Part shown: positions 9,677-19,029 of the stretch, piece by piece
How positions within the stretch are numbered: the first letter of the stretch is position 1
Layout: every line of letters begins with the position of its first letter
From: Pseudanabaena sp. Chao 1811
GTDB taxonomy: Bacteria > Cyanobacteriota > Cyanobacteriia > Pseudanabaenales > Pseudanabaenaceae
Direction of reading: 5' to 3'
Length of the DNA stretch: 64,000 bases
Assembly: GCF_027942295.1 (NCBI RefSeq)
Contig: NZ_CP101416.1
Span: 1,302,001-1,366,000 of the forward strand
The notes under the pieces: generated by a model
What the model was told of the DNA's origin: nothing
The model's input: the letters and a program-made list of their open reading frames with translations, nothing else
Database searches by the model: none
Translations under genes and position numbers: made by a program

Positions 9677-9973
9677 TTAACGACCCGCTTTAGGATGAAC
9701 TAACGCTTGACTCTTCCAATACTCAATATTAGAAGACTCTTCCAAATCCTTCTCAATTTCCTCCTGATGATCGAAATAATAGGCAAGCGCCGAATGTACC
9801 TGAGAAGGTCGTAAATGGGAAAGCACACTTAAAATTTCATCCACATTCATCCCCATCTGATAATATCCAGCAATCCGCCGCACCGTTACTCTCGTACCTT
9901 CAATAATTGGCACACCACCCGCAATCTCAGAACTAGCGGCAATATAAGGATAAATTGTTGCGGTAATACTCAT
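9677..9973 (-). CDS. DUF433 antitoxin
   Basis: 98 residues with the DUF433 core IAGGVPIIEGTRVTVRRIAG followed by a helix-turn-helix-like YYQMGMNVDEILSVLSHLRPSQVHSALAYYFDH. DUF433 proteins are small DNA-binding antitoxins that usually precede a DUF5615 toxin, as here. The upstream DNA (about 9995-10030) shares an ATTTTACAAG...TTTTTARATAGGCGATCGC stretch with the DNA upstream of the second DUF433 gene at 10543, pointing to a common promoter segment or a repeated insertion boundary. Confidence 0.82.
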   Translation of the reverse strand: MSITATIYPYIAASSEIAGGVPIIEGTRVTVRRIAGYYQMGMNVDEILSVLSHLRPSQVHSALAYYFDHQEEIEKDLEESSNIEYWKSQALVHPKAGR

Positions 9974-10037
9974 AGTTTCAGGTAAGAACGAACTAACTAT
10001 ATTTTACAAGCTTTTTAAATAGGCGATCGCAATTTTC

Positions 10038-10122
10038 CCTGATCGTTCCCTGACAGATCGATTTCAGTCTAGCCCTCTCGTTCTGCTTGTGCGATTATTG
10101 CCAATAACTCTGCATCATTCAT
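10038..10122 (-). pseudogene. decayed copy of the Roco gene 5' end
   Basis: Read on the minus strand from the ATG ending at 10122, the sequence gives MNDAELLAIIAQAEREG, then a TAG where the Roco gene has TGG, then TEIDLSGND. This matches Roco residues 1-27 (MTDAELLAIIAQAEREGWTE...) at DNA level with few changes, then similarity stops. The purine-rich leader next to the ATG is also alike. It is a non-coding remnant left by duplication or by insertion of the toxin-antitoxin pair between two copies. Confidence 0.85.
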
Positions 10123-10165
10123 AAGGAAAAATTAAAAAGGAAAAAATCTTTTCTTGTTAAAAAGT

Positions 10166-10279
10166 CTAATTATCATCAGTAAGAGGTTGATGAATGCGAA
10201 TACGTCCGCGTTGCACTATCCAAAGCTTACCAATTATATCCTCACGCTCTAAACCACCGATCATCGCCCAAATTTTCAT
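10166..10279 (-). pseudogene. internally deleted DUF5615-type toxin remnant
   Basis: A 37-codon frame starts with MKIW, the usual opening of one DUF5615 subgroup, then jumps to IGGLEREDIIGKLWIVQRG and RIRIHQPL, which resembles the C-terminal strand pair of DUF5615 proteins. The middle, including the catalytic acidic residues, is absent. It lies 12 nt downstream of the second DUF433 gene, where the toxin belongs. I read it as a toxin that lost its core while keeping its ends. A genuine micro-protein cannot be excluded. Confidence 0.5.
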
Positions 10280-10291
10280 CTAACTTCAGCT

Positions 10292-10543
10292 TCACGCAGA
10301 CTGCTCCAAAGGAATATCAATATATCGATCCCGCGACATTTCCGCACCATAGGCAATACAAGCATAAATATCATCCACTTGTAATTGGGTATACTCTTCA
10401 ATTAATTCAGCGATCGTCATTCCACTTGCTAAAAAATCAAGAATCAAAGACACCCAAATCCGATGACCTCGAATGCAAGGTTTACCAAAACAAATATTTG
10501 GATTTATGGAAATTCGAGCTAACAGTTTTTGTCGATTCATCAT
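10292..10543 (-). CDS. DUF433 antitoxin, second copy, without intact toxin
   Basis: 83 residues with the DUF433 pattern ISINPNICFGKPCIRGHRIW and VSLILDFLASGMTIAELIEEYTQL. It belongs to a different DUF433 subgroup from the protein at 9677-9973, so the two are not recent duplicates. The start may be Met1 or Met2. The cognate toxin position downstream holds only a 37-codon remnant, leaving an orphan antitoxin. Confidence 0.82.
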   Translation of the reverse strand: MMNRQKLLARISINPNICFGKPCIRGHRIWVSLILDFLASGMTIAELIEEYTQLQVDDIYACIAYGAEMSRDRYIDIPLEQSA

Positions 10544-10706
10544 TTTTCTATTTAAAACAAGTTTTGTAGATCCGCATCACCTTACCAGTAACATTTTACA
10601 AGATTTTTTAGATAGGCGATCGCGTTGCAAAGGAAAAGGGAAACTAGCAAGTAATGCTTTCTAAACCATAATTTTTGACTCAGCGATCGCTACAGCAGCA
10701 GTTGAC

Positions 10707-12488
10707 CTATCCTACAAACTCGTGAGTCTGCCCCGTTTGCAGATTCCATAGACTAGTATAAATACCATTCAAAGCAACTAACTGGTCGTGGGTTCCTGTC
10801 TCAACGACCTTGCCTTGATCCATTACATAAATGCGATCGGCATTGCGAATTGTAGAGAGACGATGGGCGATCGCGATCGTAGTACGGTTTTTGGTAATCT
10901 GATCGAGGGACTTTTGAATCGCTGCCTCAGTTTCATTATCTACCGCCGAAGTTGCCTCATCCAGAATCAAGATTGGCGGATTGCGTAACACCGCACGGGC
11001 GATCGCAATTCTTTGTCGCTGACCACCTGAGAGCTTCTGACCACGCTCACCAACAATCGTATCGTAACCCTGAGGCAAAGCTTGGATAAACTCATGGGCT
11101 TCTGCAATCTTAGCGGCTTCCACAATCTGCTCAACCGTTGCATCAAAGGAACCATAGGCAATATTTTCTAAAACAGAGCCGTGAAAGAGAAAGACATCTT
11201 GGCTCACCCAACCCATACAGGAACGTAGCGATCGCAATTCAAGATCGCGAATATCAATACCATCAAGCAAGATATTGCCCAATTGAACTTCGTATAAACG
11301 CAAAAGCAATTTGACTAAAGTACTCTTACCCGAACCCGTTGCGCCCACAATTGCAGTAGTTTTATTTGCTGCAATTTCTAAGGAGAGATGTTCAATAATG
11401 GGAAATTCAGGCTTATAACCAAATGTGACATTCTTTAACTGAATTGCGCCTTGGACTATTGCGGGAGCGAGAGTTCTTGAGCCTGAATGGATGGCAATGG
11501 GAGTATCCAACAAATCAAGAATTCGATTAGTAGAAGCCATAGCCCTTTGGTATTGGTCGAGGGTTTCACCTAAGCGCGTTAGGGGCCATAGCAACCGTTG
11601 AATTAGATAAATCATCACTGAATAATTGCCTACCGATAGTCTTTGGGCTTGTACTTCCAATCCACCAAAATACAAAATCGCGATAAATCCCATGAAGATT
11701 AGAATTCTAATTAAGGGGACGAAGGCAGCACTATAGGCGATCGCTTTACGATTACTTTGACGATAGCGATTGCTTTCTTTCTCGATACGTTGCCGTTCAT
11801 AGTCCTCCGTTACAAAAGCCTTAATCGTCGTAATCCCGCCAATGTTATTAGACAATTGACCATTGAGTAAACCCACCTTTTCGCGGACATCAGCATAGCG
11901 CGGCGCAAGGAACCTCTGAAACCAAATCGAACCCCAGAGAATAAATGGCATCGGCAACATCGCTAGCCAAGCCACATTGGGCGTAATCACAAAAAATGCC
12001 CCACCAATCAAAAGAATTGTCGCCGAGACTTGAATGACTTCATTGGCTCCTCCATCGAGAAATCGTTCCAATTGATTGACATCATCACTCAAAATTGACA
12101 TCAATCCTCCCGAACTACGCTCCTCAAAAAAGGCAAGTTCCAACTCCTGTAAATGTTGATAGGCATCAAGTCGCAGGTCATGCTGTACAGTCTGTGCAAG
12201 GTTCCGCCATTGGAGCGCATAGGCATACTCAAAAATTGATTCCAGTCCCCAAATCGCTCCGCTAATTGCCGAAAGTACAAATAGTTGTGCAGCTAACCCT
12301 TGGACACCAAAGGGATTTGCCCAGAAGTTCTCTTTTTGTAATACTAGGTCGATCGCAGCTCCGATCAAAACTGGTGGCGCAAGATCAAAGAACTTATTAA
12401 GAATGGAACAAATCGTCGCCGACCAAATTTGTTGACGATAATTTCTGGCATATCGGGTCAATCGAATGAAAGGATGGACAGTAGACAT
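10707..12488 (-). CDS. ABC exporter, fused transmembrane and ATPase half-transporter (ABCB/MsbA type)
   Basis: 593 residues: an N-terminal six-helix type-IV exporter domain (about 1-320) and a nucleotide-binding domain with Walker A GATGSGKSTLVK (near 381), signature LSGGQRQRIAIARA, Walker B ILILDEATSAVD and switch histidine IAHRLSTI. This is the homodimeric multidrug/lipid exporter layout; the substrate cannot be told. ATG start, stand-alone gene between the toxin-antitoxin patch and a hybrid kinase. Confidence 0.95.
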   Translation of the reverse strand: MSTVHPFIRLTRYARNYRQQIWSATICSILNKFFDLAPPVLIGAAIDLVLQKENFWANPFGVQGLAAQLFVLSAISGAIWGLESIFEYAYALQWRNLAQTVQHDLRLDAYQHLQELELAFFEERSSGGLMSILSDDVNQLERFLDGGANEVIQVSATILLIGGAFFVITPNVAWLAMLPMPFILWGSIWFQRFLAPRYADVREKVGLLNGQLSNNIGGITTIKAFVTEDYERQRIEKESNRYRQSNRKAIAYSAAFVPLIRILIFMGFIAILYFGGLEVQAQRLSVGNYSVMIYLIQRLLWPLTRLGETLDQYQRAMASTNRILDLLDTPIAIHSGSRTLAPAIVQGAIQLKNVTFGYKPEFPIIEHLSLEIAANKTTAIVGATGSGKSTLVKLLLRLYEVQLGNILLDGIDIRDLELRSLRSCMGWVSQDVFLFHGSVLENIAYGSFDATVEQIVEAAKIAEAHEFIQALPQGYDTIVGERGQKLSGGQRQRIAIARAVLRNPPILILDEATSAVDNETEAAIQKSLDQITKNRTTIAIAHRLSTIRNADRIYVMDQGKVVETGTHDQLVALNGIYTSLWNLQTGQTHEFVG

Positions 12489-12598
12489 TGGTGTTATGTA
12501 TGTAGTTATCGAGAGCTAGAGGAGCTGGCACAAAGCAAGACCCAAACTTTAAGTTTATCGCGATCGCTTTGATAACTAGAATACATTTTCATCTTGAC

Positions 12599-14317
12599 TT
12601 AAGGCTGTGCAGCATCATTAGCAAATTGATCAGTATACTTATTCAGAATATGGATAACAGATTCAAACTGAATTGGTTTAGTCATAAATTCATTCATACC
12701 TGCATCAAGGCACAATTGACGATCTTCTGAGAAAGCATTTGCCGTCAAAGCCACAATCCAAGGTTGATTTTGCATTTCTTGACGTATTTTTTTGGTAGTG
12801 GTCAGCCCATCCATTTCAGGCATTTGCACATCCATAAAAATGATCTGATAGTGTTTACGACTCAACCGCTCTAGCACTTCTAATCCATTGTTTGCTACAT
12901 CAATACTATAACCAAGTCTTTTGAGAAGTAGAACAACTATTTTTTGGCTAACTACATCATCTTCGGCTAACAAAATCCGCAAGTTAGTATTTGCTAGCGC
13001 TGATAAGGTTGGTTTAGTAACTTTATTCGCATTTACTGATGTAGTCTTGGATATCTCAAAACTTTTCTCTGCGATTATCGTAAAGTAAAATATGGAACCT
13101 TGGGTTGGCTCAACTTCAGTTTTTAATTTCCAATCAACGGGAGGATTTCCCCCAATATGTCCTAGACTCTCTACCCAAATTGTTCCTCCCATGAGTTCAA
13201 TTAAGCGTTTGCAAATCACTAAGCCTAATCCTGTTCCTCCATATTTACGGCTAATGGAAGAATCTCCTTGACTAAAGGGTTGAAATAAAAGATGTAGGCG
13301 ATCGCGACGAATACCAATGCCTGAATCCTTTACAGAAAAAATTAACTCGTAGCGCTCCTGCGGCTCTGTATTCGGCGATCGCAGATTAACTAAGACGTTA
13401 ACATTTCCAAATTTCGTAAATTTAATCGCGTTACCTATTAAATTAAGCAATATCTGGCACAGACGCGCACTATCACCCAATAGGATTTTAGGAACATCAG
13501 GATGTATGGCATATTGCAAATCTATACTTTGATCACTCGCCTGTTTACTAACAATTTCACACACAGACCGCATAGCATCTTCTAGAACGAGAACATTTCT
13601 TTCTATTTCGATCATCCCAGATTCAATTTTCGAGAAGTCCAAAATATCATTAATAATCTTTAAGAGAGAATTGCCACTATTGCTAATTATTTCTAGATAC
13701 TTTCTCTGTTCTGGAGTTAGCTCTGTAGTTGCGAGGAGTTGTACCATACCTAACACTCCATTCATCGGTGTGCGAATTTCATGACTCATGCTGGCAAGAA
13801 AAGAGCTTTTTGCCTTGTTAGCAGCTTCAGCAACTTCTTTGGCTTGAGATAACGCTATTTCTTGTAATTCATGCTTCCTTAGTTTCTCTTGGGCTTCCTC
13901 TAGTCGCTGTTTCTGCTCTTGCAGATCATGTACAAATGCAAGAGTCTTATCAATCGTAATTTCTAGATCGGCAAAATCGATAGGCTTAGTTATGAAATCA
14001 AAAGCACCATAATTCATTGCCATCCTGATATTCTCCATATCACCATAGGCAGAAATAACTACAGCCTTGGGAGCATTCTCAAGCTCAACCAATTTGGAGA
14101 TCAAAGACAGACCATCCATCTCTGGCATTCTGATATCAGTCAGGATCATGGCGATCGAAGAAGATTCTTGTAAAATCTTCAGTGCTTCCGCACCATTTGT
14201 AGCAAATTGAAATGCAAAGTCACCAGCTAAGAGCCTTTTCCTAAACCGTTGCTTAAACAGTCGCTGGACTTCCACTTCATCGTCAACTACTAAGATTAAA
14301 TTTACTTTTTTCTGCAT
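12599..14317 (-). CDS. hybrid histidine kinase REC-HisKA-HATPase-REC
   Basis: 572 residues, no membrane segment. N-terminal receiver with phospho-acceptor Asp61 ([11 protein letters not shown]) and KPIDFADLE, a coiled-coil linker, HisKA with [14 protein letters not shown] (His near 178), HATPase with [16 protein letters not shown], and a C-terminal receiver with [13 protein letters not shown] (Asp near 494). The first receiver is a close paralogue of the receiver that heads the EAL protein at 25186 (shared [28 protein letters not shown]). A soluble phosphorelay kinase driven by an upstream kinase through its own receiver is the likely role. Confidence 0.93.
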   Translation of the reverse strand: MQKKVNLILVVDDEVEVQRLFKQRFRKRLLAGDFAFQFATNGAEALKILQESSSIAMILTDIRMPEMDGLSLISKLVELENAPKAVVISAYGDMENIRMAMNYGAFDFITKPIDFADLEITIDKTLAFVHDLQEQKQRLEEAQEKLRKHELQEIALSQAKEVAEAANKAKSSFLASMSHEIRTPMNGVLGMVQLLATTELTPEQRKYLEIISNSGNSLLKIINDILDFSKIESGMIEIERNVLVLEDAMRSVCEIVSKQASDQSIDLQYAIHPDVPKILLGDSARLCQILLNLIGNAIKFTKFGNVNVLVNLRSPNTEPQERYELIFSVKDSGIGIRRDRLHLLFQPFSQGDSSISRKYGGTGLGLVICKRLIELMGGTIWVESLGHIGGNPPVDWKLKTEVEPTQGSIFYFTIIAEKSFEISKTTSVNANKVTKPTLSALANTNLRILLAEDDVVSQKIVVLLLKRLGYSIDVANNGLEVLERLSRKHYQIIFMDVQMPEMDGLTTTKKIRQEMQNQPWIVALTANAFSEDRQLCLDAGMNEFMTKPIQFESVIHILNKYTDQFANDAAQP

Positions 14318-14516
14318 AACATCAGCCTAACTAATCTAAGTTTAACTAATTTCATTTCGTTTCATTTCATTTAAGTTAATTAATTTAATTAATTAAGACA
14401 TAGATAAACTGACGCTCAGGAACTCCACATAATTAGAATGCATCTCTAAAACCTGCGGCGAATGAGCCATAATTTTTATATTTTTAGAGTATATATTATG
14501 AGTTTTTATAGAAATT

Positions 14517-14663
14517 ATGACACTTCTAGCTAATGTTACCAAAGCTATCTATAGTTTGAGACAGCAAGGTATACTAAAATCTGTTGTAGTACAGCGCACA
14601 GATTATATAGTTGTCAAAACTACTAATTCTGAGGTTAGTGTTCCTATCGCATTGATGTATTAG
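14517..14663 (+). CDS. possible small protein, 48 residues
   Basis: In the 587-bp gap between two divergent signalling genes, an ATG-initiated frame encodes MTLLANVTKAIYSLRQQG, then ILKSVVVQRTDYIVVKTT, and ends IALMY. The composition is protein-like (alternating beta-type hydrophobics), but no strong ribosome-binding site is visible and no family is recognised. The rest of the gap upstream is AT-rich with TTAATTAATTTAATTAATTAA and shows no other feature. Confidence 0.3.
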   Translation: MTLLANVTKAIYSLRQQGILKSVVVQRTDYIVVKTTNSEVSVPIALMY

Positions 14664-14753
14664 CTTTGTCGCCTTAGTTTATGCATTAATTTAGACTTCC
14701 TTAAATATAAAAACTAAAATCTGTGTCATAGGTTTTAGATCTGGGTTTTAATT

Positions 14754-14837
14754 ATGCTGAGATACTTAGCAAATCAAGAGGGGGGAAGTGGTATAGGGCT
14801 AGAAATTGTCCAAAATATTGGACATCAGCACGATTAA
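14754..14837 (+). pseudogene. remnant of a histidine-kinase ATPase domain (G2 box)
   Basis: A 27-codon frame contains GGSGIGLEIVQNIGHQHD followed by a stop. GGSGIGLxIVxxIxxxHGG is the G2 box at the end of many cyanobacterial histidine-kinase HATPase domains; here the final glycines are lost. No other kinase motif precedes it. It looks like a decayed kinase fragment in front of the coupled SBP-kinase operon. Confidence 0.5.
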
Positions 14838-14904
14838 GTACATAGGATTGAATGGACTACTTTTACAGTAATGCTGCCTTTTTTAAGGTCAATGGGAAGA
14901 GCAT

Positions 14905-16329
14905 ATGTTAAATAGGCGACGTTTTAATCAGATATCTCTGGGAGTATTTGGCTTTGGCATGACAAGCTGTAGCCAGTCAACATATCTGACTAATACTAGC
15001 AATATGCAGTCATCTAGCCATGCTGATTTAACAATTTGGTGGGAACAGGGATTTTTGCCAGAGGAGAATGAACAGATTAATCAACTCATTCGCAAATGGG
15101 AGCAAAAGTCAGGAAAAAGCGTTGATTTGAAACTGTTACCTGTCGCTCTCATCGATCAGCAGTTGGCAAATTTTATAGAACAATCGGAATTCACCCAAAT
15201 TCCTGATATTGTCTATTCTGTGGGTGTCGATGCGAGCCTTGCCCCAAAATTAGCTTGGCAAAATCGATTGGTTGATCTTACGGATGTAATTACTCCAATT
15301 AAGGAGAAATATACATCGATCGCGCTTTCCCATGTTTTTTATCGCAATCAAGTTCGTCAAGAGCGTGGTTACTATGCGATGCCATTGTGGCAGTCCGATG
15401 ATTACATTCACTATTGGGAAAGCATGATTGAGGAAATCGGCTTTACGCAGCAGGATATTCCGAGGGATTGGCACCAATTTTGGGGATTTTGGCACACAGC
15501 GCAAGACAAGTTGCGAGCAATGGGGCGATCGCAGATTTATGGGGTGGGGCTATGTATGTCAGCGATCGGCTTTGATACCTACACATCTCTAAGGATGTTT
15601 ATGGATGCCCATGATGTGGCAGTAGTGAATGAGGCGGGAGACTTTCTCTTAAAAAAGCCAGAAAATCGTCATCAATTTATAGAAGTACTCCAAGAATTTA
15701 CAAATTTTTACTTGCAGGGATATACACCACCTGTATCAGCAACTTGGTCAGGAGCAGGCAACAATAACAGTCTATTGAATAGTGAAATTTTGATGACGCA
15801 TAATCTCACTATGTCCATTCCTCTCACCCAAAAATTGACTAATCCTCAATACGATCGCGATGCGATCGCTAGATATCGCCAGATTGTGACCATTGATCGA
15901 CCTCTAAAGGTGAATGGGGAAGAATTACTCACTCGCAAGGGAACAAAGCAGGCGATCGCACCTAAAAACAGTAAAGATCCCACATTGGCTAAGGAATTTT
16001 TAAGTTATCTCGCGCAACCAGATAATTTAATGTTTTTGCTCAAAGGTTTTAAAGGAAGAGTTTTTCCTGTGATGCCTGAGCTGTTACAAGATCCATTTTG
16101 GAATGATCCCAATGATCCCCATTTATCCGCAGCTCTGAAAATCTTTGCTCGTCCTAGCTTTATTCCCTACGAGGTCATGCACTCTTCGTTTAGTGAGGTA
16201 CAAAATCGGCAGCTTTGGGCAAAGGCAGTACTCAAGGTGATTCAAGACAAAGCCTCAATTATAGAATCGGTAGACTGGGCGATCGCCCAAATCCAAGATA
16301 TTTGGCAAGCATGGGAGATTAAGCAATGA
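14905..16329 (+). CDS. family-1 extracellular solute-binding lipoprotein coupled to a sensor kinase
   Basis: 474 residues. The N-terminus LNRRRFNQISLGVFGFGMTSC combines a twin-arginine-like motif with a lipobox cysteine (residue 22), so the protein should be exported and lipidated. The mature part (DLTIWWEQGFLPEENEQ, DIVYSVGVDASLAP, ending in a WAxAVLKV..Q helix region) follows the sugar-type family-1 binding proteins. Its last four bases ATGA overlap the start of the histidine kinase at 16326, and no permease or ATPase is nearby. Context therefore suggests a periplasmic ligand receptor that feeds the kinase rather than a transporter subunit; this role is inference. Confidence 0.85.
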   Translation: MLNRRRFNQISLGVFGFGMTSCSQSTYLTNTSNMQSSSHADLTIWWEQGFLPEENEQINQLIRKWEQKSGKSVDLKLLPVALIDQQLANFIEQSEFTQIPDIVYSVGVDASLAPKLAWQNRLVDLTDVITPIKEKYTSIALSHVFYRNQVRQERGYYAMPLWQSDDYIHYWESMIEEIGFTQQDIPRDWHQFWGFWHTAQDKLRAMGRSQIYGVGLCMSAIGFDTYTSLRMFMDAHDVAVVNEAGDFLLKKPENRHQFIEVLQEFTNFYLQGYTPPVSATWSGAGNNNSLLNSEILMTHNLTMSIPLTQKLTNPQYDRDAIARYRQIVTIDRPLKVNGEELLTRKGTKQAIAPKNSKDPTLAKEFLSYLAQPDNLMFLLKGFKGRVFPVMPELLQDPFWNDPNDPHLSAALKIFARPSFIPYEVMHSSFSEVQNRQLWAKAVLKVIQDKASIIESVDWAIAQIQDIWQAWEIKQ

Positions 16330-18959
16330 CAAAGGTTGCCTATTTTTTCAGGTGCAGTTTACTCAGACAACTAGTGAGCTATTTCTCAGTTTTGTCAGTA
16401 ATTACAGTCAGTATCGTGGCGATCGGTTCCTATTTCCATGCGCGTACTTCTCTATCCAAGGAAGTTGTAGATCGCTTGACTGTGGCAACCCAGTTAAAGT
16501 CCTACCAACTCAAAAGAATTATGGAAAGAGAGTTGCGCGACATCCTCTTGGTTAGTCAGGAGAAGGAAGTGCAAGAATCTCTACAGAAAATGTTTAACTC
16601 CGAAGCAAGTCAACCCACCTACCGCCAAGCCTATGCCGAACTCAAAAAATATATTGACCGCGTTAACCTTGCCAAGCCCAGTTTTCGGAGTATTCGCATT
16701 ACCCGCAATAGTGGGTTTGTTATTTTCTCTTCCACCAATCGCAAGCTGGAAAATACCTATCTACCCCTAGGTGATCCCACCACCTACTTTACCAGCGATC
16801 GCATTGATACGGTTGTGCCTAACTTTTACATTTCCCCATCTAACAAGAAAGTGACGATGACCGTAGCGACTCCCATTCTTGATAATCGGAATGTAAAGAT
16901 GGGAGCGCTAACTGCTGATTTTAATCTTGATGATATTGATAACTTGATTCGCGATAATACAGGGCTAGGAGAAACAGGTGAAACTTACCTAATTGGGAAA
17001 GCAGGAACAAAAACAATTGTGATCGCTGGTAAACAGATAGCGGCAAACCTTAGTCAAAATTCGGACAAGGAGGTGCGTAGTGATGGCATTGATCAAGCGA
17101 TCGCCCAAAAGAGTGGATTTGGCGCATATAAAAACTATGCAGGGGTTCCTGTGGTGGGGGTGTATTGGTGGCTACCCTCCCAAAACTTAGCCCTGATTGC
17201 CGAAATTAATCAATCTATGGCATTTGCCGCCGCCGATCGCCTTGCCATCAACATCTTAATCCTCGGATTTATGTCCTCCAGCATCATGCTAGTTGCTATT
17301 TATCTATTTTCCCGTCAAATCACACGCCCGATTGCTGCAATTAGTGAGACTGCTGCGAAGTTAGCCGATGGCGATCTCAATCAAACCGCACCAGTGATGA
17401 CCAAGGATGAGGTGGGTGTACTTGCCCAAACCTTTAATCAAATGGCAAAACAGATTAAGTCTTCCGTTGAAATATTAGAGCAGAGAGTTGAGGAAAGAAC
17501 GAAAGAGCTACAAATAGCGAAGGAGAGTGCCGACTCAGCCAACCTCTCTAAAAGTGAATTTTTAGCCCATATGAGCCATGAGTTAAGAACACCCCTCAAT
17601 GGCATCTTGGGCTATGCCCAAATCTTGAAGCGATCGCAGTCTTGGGGAGATAAAGAACAACGCGGCATCGAGATTATTCATCAATGTGGTTCCCATTTGT
17701 TAACCCTGATTGATGATGTCTTGGATCTATCTAAGGTGGAGGCAAATAAGTTAGATATCAGCCCTAAATCAATCTATCTACCTTCATTTTTGCAAGGTGT
17801 GATCGAAATTTGTCGCGTCAGAGCAGAAAATAAAGGTATCCAATTTTTATATCGACCCGATCCAATGTTAGTCGCAGGGGTAGAAGTTGATGATATTCGC
17901 CTCAGACAGGTATTAATTAACCTGTTAGGTAACGCCATCAAGTTTACCGATCGCGGTTCGGTCACTCTCAAAGTGATGCAAACTCCTGTCAATCACACTC
18001 CTCATCAAGAACAAGAAAGGATTAAGTTGCACTTTCAAGTCCAAGATACAGGAGTTGGCATTGCTGACGATCAGCTGGAGAAGATCTTTCAACCCTTTAC
18101 ACAGGTAGGCGATCGCGTCCGTCAAGGGGAAGGCACAGGCTTAGGTTTAGCAATTTGTGGTCGAATTGTGAAGTTAATGGGCAGTCAGATTGAGGTGCAG
18201 AGCAAGCTAGGACAGGGTAGCACCTTTAGCTTTGAGATTGAGGCTCCTATTAGCTCTGAATGGCAAAAGCAAAGCTTAGTTAACACAGGACAGAATATTA
18301 TCGGCTATGAAGGCGATCGCCAAACTATTTTAATTATTGATGATCGTTGGGAAAATCGCTCTGTATTAGTCAATCTCCTCACGCCACTAGATTTTCAGAT
18401 TTTAGAGGCAGAAAATGGGCAAGAGGGGTTACTCCAAGCAACAAAGCATCCCGATCTGATCATTACAGATTTAGTCATGCCTGTGATGAATGGGATGGAA
18501 ATGTTGCATCAACTCAAGTCTATAAAGGATTTCCAGCATATTAAGGTGGTGATCTCGTCAGCTTCTGTTGCCAAAAGCGATCAGCAAACTAGCATAGAAG
18601 CTGGTGGAGATGCATTCCTTAGCAAACCCATCAAATTGGGAGAGTTATTACAAATATTGCAAGATCAGTTAAATCTAACTTGGCGATATGCCGAAACAAT
18701 TAATTCTCCATCATCTGTGACTCAAGATACGATGGATACTATTACCAGCCCATTTCCAGAAAAAATTCCTGAATTAGCGGATCTACAAAATCTGCTTAAC
18801 TTGATACAACGTGGCTTAATAAAAAAATTTATCGCAGAAGCGAAAAGGATCGAGCAAAGGGATGCCGAGTATCAACCTTTTATCCTTAAAGTTGTACAGT
18901 TAGCCCAAAAATTCCAAATGGAAACCTTAGAGAAGTTGTTAGAAAAATACATAGATTGA
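16326..18959 (+). CDS. membrane hybrid histidine kinase: Cache-HAMP-HisKA-HATPase-REC
   Basis: 877 residues. First membrane helix at about 15-38, an extracytoplasmic Cache-type domain (about 40-295; RSIRITRNSGFVIFSS, ETGETYLIGKAG), a second helix at about 300-325, HAMP, coiled coil, HisKA with SHELRTPLNGILGY (His418), HATPase with EGTGLGLAICGRIV, and a receiver with LIITDLVMPVMNG (Asp715). Start ATG overlaps the stop of the solute-binding protein gene. The next gene, another kinase, follows 70 bp downstream in the same direction and may be co-transcribed. The C-terminal 90 residues are helical without a named domain. Confidence 0.94.
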   Translation: MTKVAYFFRCSLLRQLVSYFSVLSVITVSIVAIGSYFHARTSLSKEVVDRLTVATQLKSYQLKRIMERELRDILLVSQEKEVQESLQKMFNSEASQPTYRQAYAELKKYIDRVNLAKPSFRSIRITRNSGFVIFSSTNRKLENTYLPLGDPTTYFTSDRIDTVVPNFYISPSNKKVTMTVATPILDNRNVKMGALTADFNLDDIDNLIRDNTGLGETGETYLIGKAGTKTIVIAGKQIAANLSQNSDKEVRSDGIDQAIAQKSGFGAYKNYAGVPVVGVYWWLPSQNLALIAEINQSMAFAAADRLAINILILGFMSSSIMLVAIYLFSRQITRPIAAISETAAKLADGDLNQTAPVMTKDEVGVLAQTFNQMAKQIKSSVEILEQRVEERTKELQIAKESADSANLSKSEFLAHMSHELRTPLNGILGYAQILKRSQSWGDKEQRGIEIIHQCGSHLLTLIDDVLDLSKVEANKLDISPKSIYLPSFLQGVIEICRVRAENKGIQFLYRPDPMLVAGVEVDDIRLRQVLINLLGNAIKFTDRGSVTLKVMQTPVNHTPHQEQERIKLHFQVQDTGVGIADDQLEKIFQPFTQVGDRVRQGEGTGLGLAICGRIVKLMGSQIEVQSKLGQGSTFSFEIEAPISSEWQKQSLVNTGQNIIGYEGDRQTILIIDDRWENRSVLVNLLTPLDFQILEAENGQEGLLQATKHPDLIITDLVMPVMNGMEMLHQLKSIKDFQHIKVVISSASVAKSDQQTSIEAGGDAFLSKPIKLGELLQILQDQLNLTWRYAETINSPSSVTQDTMDTITSPFPEKIPELADLQNLLNLIQRGLIKKFIAEAKRIEQRDAEYQPFILKVVQLAQKFQMETLEKLLEKYID

Positions 18960-19029
18960 TGCACTGCATTCTGTGCTGCATTTTTGTACCTCATTACCCC
19001 AATCACACTAAGTATAAATTCACTCCCCT

